Source of the DNA: Chloroflexota bacterium
GTDB lineage: Bacteria; Chloroflexota; Dormibacteria; Dormibacterales; Dormibacteraceae
Length of the DNA: 7,606 bases
Direction of reading: 5' to 3'
Assembly: GCA_003446775.1 (NCBI GenBank)
Contig: DMCH01000110.1
Location: 1-7,606 of the forward strand
Positions 4,744-7,606 of the stretch are shown here, piece after piece (positions within the stretch are counted from its first letter, which is position 1; the number at the start of each line of letters is the position of its first letter). The notes under the pieces were generated by a model. The model saw only the letters and a program-made list of their open reading frames with translations, was not told the DNA's origin and ran no database searches. The translations under genes and the position numbers were made by a program.

Positions 4744-6033
4744 ATGGGCCTGGCCCAGATCAAGATGCCACAGCTCGGTGAGTCGGTCACCGAGGGCACG
4801 GTCGACCATTGGCTGAAGAACGAGGGCGACTTCGTCAAGCGTGACGAGCCGCTGGTCGAGGTGGTCACGGACAAGGTCAACGCCGAGATCCCCTCGCCCT
4901 TCGAGGGCAAGCTGGTCAAGATCACGGCCGCGCAGGGAGAGACCGTGCAGGTTGGCACGGTGATCGCGCAGATCGAGGTAGCCGACGCTCCCTCCAAGGG
5001 CGCGCAGGCGACCAAGGCGCAGCCGGAAGCCGCCACCGCCGCGCCGGCAGTCGCCGCGCCGCCGGCGCGGGAGCCTTCAGAAGCTCCGGGCCCAGCGCCC
5101 GAGGTCGCGGCCGGTGGCGGGGGCGACGGTCGCGCCCGGCTGTCTCCGGCGGTCAGGAAGCTCGCCGCGGAGCACGGCCTGGACCCGGCCACCTTGCGCG
5201 GCACCGGGCTGGGCGGACGCGTGACGCGCGACGACGTCCTGGCGGCGGTCGGCGGCCAGGCGACAACCGCAGCGCCTGCGGCACCGGCCCCGCCGAAAAC
5301 GCCGGCCGCGCCAGCGCCGGTCCAGGTCGACGGCAAGCGCGAGGAGCTCGTGAAGCTCAGCGTGATGCGGCGCTCGATCGCCGAGCACATGGTCCGCAGC
5401 CTCGCCACCTCGCCGCACGCCTGGACCCTCCAGGAGGTCGACGTCACCAACCTCGTTCGCTACCGGGAGTCGGAGAAGGAGGGCTTCAAGGCCCGCCATG
5501 GCGTCGCCCTGACCTACATCCCATTCGTGGTCCAGATCGTGTGCGACGCCATCAAGCAGTACCCCTGGCTCAACTCCACCTGGAGCGACGAGGGCGTCAT
5601 CCTGAAGCGCTACATCAACATGGGCATCGCGGTTTCGATTCCCGACGGGCTCATCGTCCCGGTGCTCAAGGACGCCGACCAGCGCGGCTTCACGGATCTG
5701 GTGCGTTCGATCAACGACCTCGTCGAGCGCGCGCGCACCAAGCAGCTCAAGCCTGACGACGTCAGCGGTGGCACCTTCACTCTGAACAACACTGGTTCCA
5801 CCGGGTCGGTCGCCAGCCAGCCGATCATCAATCAGCCGCAGGCGGCCATCCTCACCACCGAGTCGATCGTCCGCCGCCCGGTCATCGTCGACGACGGCAT
5901 CGCGGTGCGCCACATGATGAACATGTGCCTGAGCTTCGACCATCGCATCATCGACGGGATGATGGCCGGCCAGTTCCTCGGCTTCATCAAGAAAGGTCTC
6001 GAGGCATGGACGGCCGCGAGCATTCGCCTGTGA
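4744..6033 (+). CDS. 2-oxo acid dehydrogenase E2 (dihydrolipoamide acyltransferase)
   Basis: The E2 core subunit carries acyl groups on a lipoyl arm and passes them to CoA in the pyruvate, 2-oxoglutarate or branched-chain dehydrogenase complex. In the 429 residues, a single lipoyl domain spans 1-80, with the lipoyl lysine K44 in VTDKVNAE. An Ala/Pro-rich hinge follows, then an E3/E1-binding domain at about 131-168 (ARLSPAVRKLAAEHG), a second Ala/Pro linker, and the catalytic domain at about 198-429. The catalytic domain contains the active-site motif FDHRIIDG with H400 and D404. Length and order are complete for a one-lipoyl E2. Which complex it serves cannot be decided: no E1 or E3 gene is in the window, and the N-terminal sequence resembles both SucB and BkdC types. 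It overlaps lipA at its end, so the modified protein and its modifying enzyme are cotranscribed. It is the first host gene after the element. Confidence 0.95.
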   Translation: MGLAQIKMPQLGESVTEGTVDHWLKNEGDFVKRDEPLVEVVTDKVNAEIPSPFEGKLVKITAAQGETVQVGTVIAQIEVADAPSKGAQATKAQPEAATAAPAVAAPPAREPSEAPGPAPEVAAGGGGDGRARLSPAVRKLAAEHGLDPATLRGTGLGGRVTRDDVLAAVGGQATTAAPAAPAPPKTPAAPAPVQVDGKREELVKLSVMRRSIAEHMVRSLATSPHAWTLQEVDVTNLVRYRESEKEGFKARHGVALTYIPFVVQIVCDAIKQYPWLNSTWSDEGVILKRYINMGIAVSIPDGLIVPVLKDADQRGFTDLVRSINDLVERARTKQLKPDDVSGGTFTLNNTGSTGSVASQPIINQPQAAILTTESIVRRPVIVDDGIAVRHMMNMCLSFDHRIIDGMMAGQFLGFIKKGLEAWTAASIRL

Positions 6034-6923
6034 GCGACTCTTCCCCGCTCACGACGCAGCCGATCCCGTCATGGATCCGCGTGCGCGTGACCGAAGGCGA
6101 GAATTTCAAGGATCTCAAACAGATCGTGCGCGGAAGCCGCTTGCACACGGTGTGCGAAGAGGCGCGCTGCCCGAACATCTTCGATTGCTGGAACCGGCGC
6201 ACAGCGACGTTCATGATCCTCGGGGACGTTTGCACGCGCGCGTGCCGCTTCTGCGCCGTCACCTCGGGACGGCCCTCAGAGCTGGACCTCGGCGAGCCGC
6301 TGCGCGTCGCCGAGTCGGTGGCCGAGCTCGGACTTCGCCACGCGGTCATCACATCAGTCGATCGCGACGATCTGCGCGATGGCGGCGCCGGCATCTTCGC
6401 GCGCACGATTCGGGCCATCCGCCGGCGCAGCCCCGGCACCACGATCGAGGTGCTGACCCCGGACTTCCAGGGTGACTTCGAAGCCGTGCGCACTGTCGTC
6501 GAGGCGGGTCCCGACATCTTCAACCACAACACCGAGACCGTGCCTCGTCTCTACGCGCGGATCCGGCCCAAGGCTGTGTACGCGAACAGCCTGGCGCTGC
6601 TCCGCCACGTGAAGACGCTGGCGCCGCACATCGTCAGCAAGTCGGGACTGATGGTCGGCCTCGGCGAAACCGAGGAAGAGCTGCTGGAGGTGTTTCGCAA
6701 CATGCGCGCGCACAACATCGACGTCCTGACCGTCGGCCAGTATCTGCGGCCGAGCAAGAAGCATGCCGAAGTCGTGCGTTACTACCGGCCCGAAGAGTTC
6801 GTCAAGCTGAAGCAGAAGGCGATGGCCATGGGCTTCGGGCATGTCGAAGCCGGTCCTCTGGTCCGTTCCTCATACCACGCTGATGAGCAAGTCCCCGCCC
6901 GTAAGAGCCTGCTGGCTGGGTAG
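6006..6923 (+). CDS. lipA: Lipoyl synthase (radical SAM)
   Basis: LipA inserts two sulfur atoms into octanoyl groups on lipoyl domains such as that of the E2 encoded just upstream. From ATG 6006 the protein is 305 residues. The auxiliary-cluster cysteines follow the LipA pattern C-x4-C-x5-C (C50, C55, C61: CEEARCPNIFDC). The radical SAM motif C-x3-C-x2-C is CTRACRFC (C76, C80, C83). The C-terminal RSSYHAD at 287-293 supplies the conserved serine of the auxiliary cluster. Other family signatures include TSVDRDDLRDGGA, PDIFNHNTETVPRLY and TVGQYLRPS. ATG 6006 has AAAGG nine or so bases upstream. A GTG at 6030 overlaps the E2 stop as GTGA and is a good alternative start; the extra eight residues are not conserved in character. 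The open frame continues upstream to 5925, but that part lies inside E2. Confidence 0.95.
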   Translation: MDGREHSPVSDSSPLTTQPIPSWIRVRVTEGENFKDLKQIVRGSRLHTVCEEARCPNIFDCWNRRTATFMILGDVCTRACRFCAVTSGRPSELDLGEPLRVAESVAELGLRHAVITSVDRDDLRDGGAGIFARTIRAIRRRSPGTTIEVLTPDFQGDFEAVRTVVEAGPDIFNHNTETVPRLYARIRPKAVYANSLALLRHVKTLAPHIVSKSGLMVGLGETEEELLEVFRNMRAHNIDVLTVGQYLRPSKKHAEVVRYYRPEEFVKLKQKAMAMGFGHVEAGPLVRSSYHADEQVPARKSLLAG

Positions 6924-7602
6924 CGCCGGCTACCGCGCGGTCTGGGACCTCCAGGCCGAGCTGGTGGACGCTGTGCGAGACGGCCGCGCGCCCGACACGC
7001 TGCTGCTGCTCGAACACCCTCACGTGTTCACGATGGGCAAGGCCGCGAGCGCGGACCATCTGCTTTGGGACGAGGCCGAGCGCGGCCGGCGCGAGGTCGA
7101 AGTCATCTGGTCCGACCGAGGTGGCGAGGCGACCTATCACGGCCCCGGCCAGCTGGTCGGCTACCCGATCCTTGACCTCACGCATTTTGGGATCACGATC
7201 CCGCAGTACCTCGAGAAGCTCGAGCAGTCGTTGATCGATTACCTGGGTGAGCTCGGCATCGCTTCGGAGCCAGGGGATCCCGGCCTGACGGGCGTCTGGT
7301 CAAATGGCGAGAAGGTGGCCGCGATCGGGATCAAGCTGAACCGCTCGGTGGTCAGCCACGGCTTCGCCCTGAACCTCACGACCGACCTTGACTACTTCGA
7401 CGGCATCGTTCCCTGCGGGCATGCTGAGAAACGGCCGACCTCGGTGGCAGCGCTCAACGGGACTCCGATCGACACCGGGAGCGCGGCGCGCGCTTACGCG
7501 CGTCATTTCGAAAGAGTCTTCGGGACCAGCCTGACGTGGGTGCCGCCCGAGTCGCTGATTTCGTCCCAACCTGCGGGGGCTGGCAGGGCACCGCACATAT
7601 AA
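6883..7602 (+). CDS. lipB: Octanoyltransferase (lipoyl(octanoyl) transferase)
   Basis: LipB moves octanoate from acyl-carrier protein onto lipoyl-domain lysines, making the substrate for LipA. From ATG 6883 the protein has 239 residues, usual for the family. It shows PDTLLLLEHPHVFTMGK at about 37-53, then RGGEATYHGPGQLVGYPILD with the conserved YHGPGQLV at 85-92, and GVWSNGEKVAAIGIK ending in the catalytic lysine K151. SHGFALN follows at 158-164, and then VPCG with the catalytic cysteine C178. The frame also opens at ATG 6841, but that start would add 14 residues not expected before the family's first strand and overlap lipA by 83 bases; 6883 overlaps by 41. No good ribosome binding site precedes either, so translation may be coupled to lipA. 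The stop TAA is at 7600-7602, and the gene is complete. Confidence 0.95.
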   Translation: MSKSPPVRACWLGSAGYRAVWDLQAELVDAVRDGRAPDTLLLLEHPHVFTMGKAASADHLLWDEAERGRREVEVIWSDRGGEATYHGPGQLVGYPILDLTHFGITIPQYLEKLEQSLIDYLGELGIASEPGDPGLTGVWSNGEKVAAIGIKLNRSVVSHGFALNLTTDLDYFDGIVPCGHAEKRPTSVAALNGTPIDTGSAARAYARHFERVFGTSLTWVPPESLISSQPAGAGRAPHI

Positions 7603-7603
7603 T
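7598..7603 (+). promoter_or_regulatory. Consensus -10 hexamer TATAAT at the window end
   Basis: A perfect TATAAT overlaps the lipB stop codon in an otherwise very GC-rich region. It could be the -10 of a gene just beyond the window. No TTGACA-like sequence lies 16-18 bases upstream and the region downstream is cut off, so this stays tentative. Confidence 0.22.
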
Positions 7604-7606
7604 CGC

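Noticed and set aside
4635..5450. A 271-residue minus-strand open frame rich in Ala, Ser, Gly and Thr
   Set aside because: It mirrors the Ala/Pro-rich linkers and lipoyl domain of E2 on the opposite strand and runs into the att repeat; it shows no domain of its own.
5077..5943. A 288-residue minus-strand open frame
   Set aside because: It is antisense to the E2 catalytic domain, with the low-complexity Asp, Val and Arg content typical of a shadow frame.
5925..6005. Upstream extension of the lipA frame to an ATG at 5925
   Set aside because: It would overlap the E2 catalytic end, including DHRIIDG, by over 100 bases, and the added residues do not resemble LipA.
6354..6842. A 162-residue minus-strand open frame opposite lipA
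   Set aside because: It lies wholly within the conserved lipA coding region and has no recognisable feature.
1..7606. CRISPR array, insertion sequence or transposon ends
   Set aside because: No regularly spaced repeats beyond the two TACCCAC pairs, and no transposase or terminal inverted repeats were seen. The only long repeat is the tRNA-derived direct repeat.

Overview
This window is high-GC bacterial chromosome with a compact integrated element of about 4.6 kb (roughly 1-4708), followed by housekeeping lipoate-metabolism genes (4744-7602). The host operon (2-oxo acid dehydrogenase E2, lipA, lipB, with overlapping junctions) is very GC-rich: one hand-counted 60-base line in lipA is about 68% GC, against about 57% for one line in the island ATPase. 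High GC, a single-lipoyl E2 and the E2-lipA-lipB order suggest a Chloroflexota, Dormibacterota or actinobacterial-type lineage, but the sequence alone does not fix the phylum.

Element boundaries. Bases 1-54 and 4655-4708 form a direct repeat with 53 of 54 bases identical. The repeat carries the 3' half of a tRNA: GCA-type anticodon loop, T arm, acceptor strand, U73 and an encoded CCA, which best fits tRNA-Cys. This is the usual attachment site of a tyrosine-recombinase element. Just inside both repeats is the same composite motif in the same orientation: GGCTYTGAGGYTCA, then two TACCCAC boxes exactly 12 bp apart. These look like integrase arm-binding sites. No integrase gene is present. A one-base-frameshifted excisionase-like gene (122-341, minus) beside the left end appears to be what remains of the recombination module, so the element resembles a cis-mobilizable element or decayed island.

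Element cargo. A small unknown protein with a GRPRK start (515-781, plus) faces a 534-residue protein (815-2419, minus). The latter joins a beta-class DNA methyltransferase (DPPF, then YPTQKP, then DPFCGCGT) to a C-terminal Mrr-like PD-(D/E)xK nuclease domain (GDMGIDG, then QIK). Diverging from it across 212 bp are a AAA+ ATPase with a probable C-terminal winged helix (2632-3846) and, two bases later, a protein with two membrane helices and a cytosolic zinc ribbon (3849-4463). Both diverging genes have the same kind of extended -10 promoter (TGC plus TAGATT or TATAGT). The cassette matches no named defence system that I recognise, but its content and setting make it a good candidate for a restriction-like or anti-phage system.

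Host operon. Downstream of the right repeat, a -10-like TACACT lies seven bases before the E2 ATG, suggesting a leaderless transcript. E2 carries the lipoyl-lysine that LipB and LipA act on: LipB transfers octanoate and LipA inserts the sulfurs. The operon therefore encodes a lipoylated protein together with the enzymes that lipoylate it.
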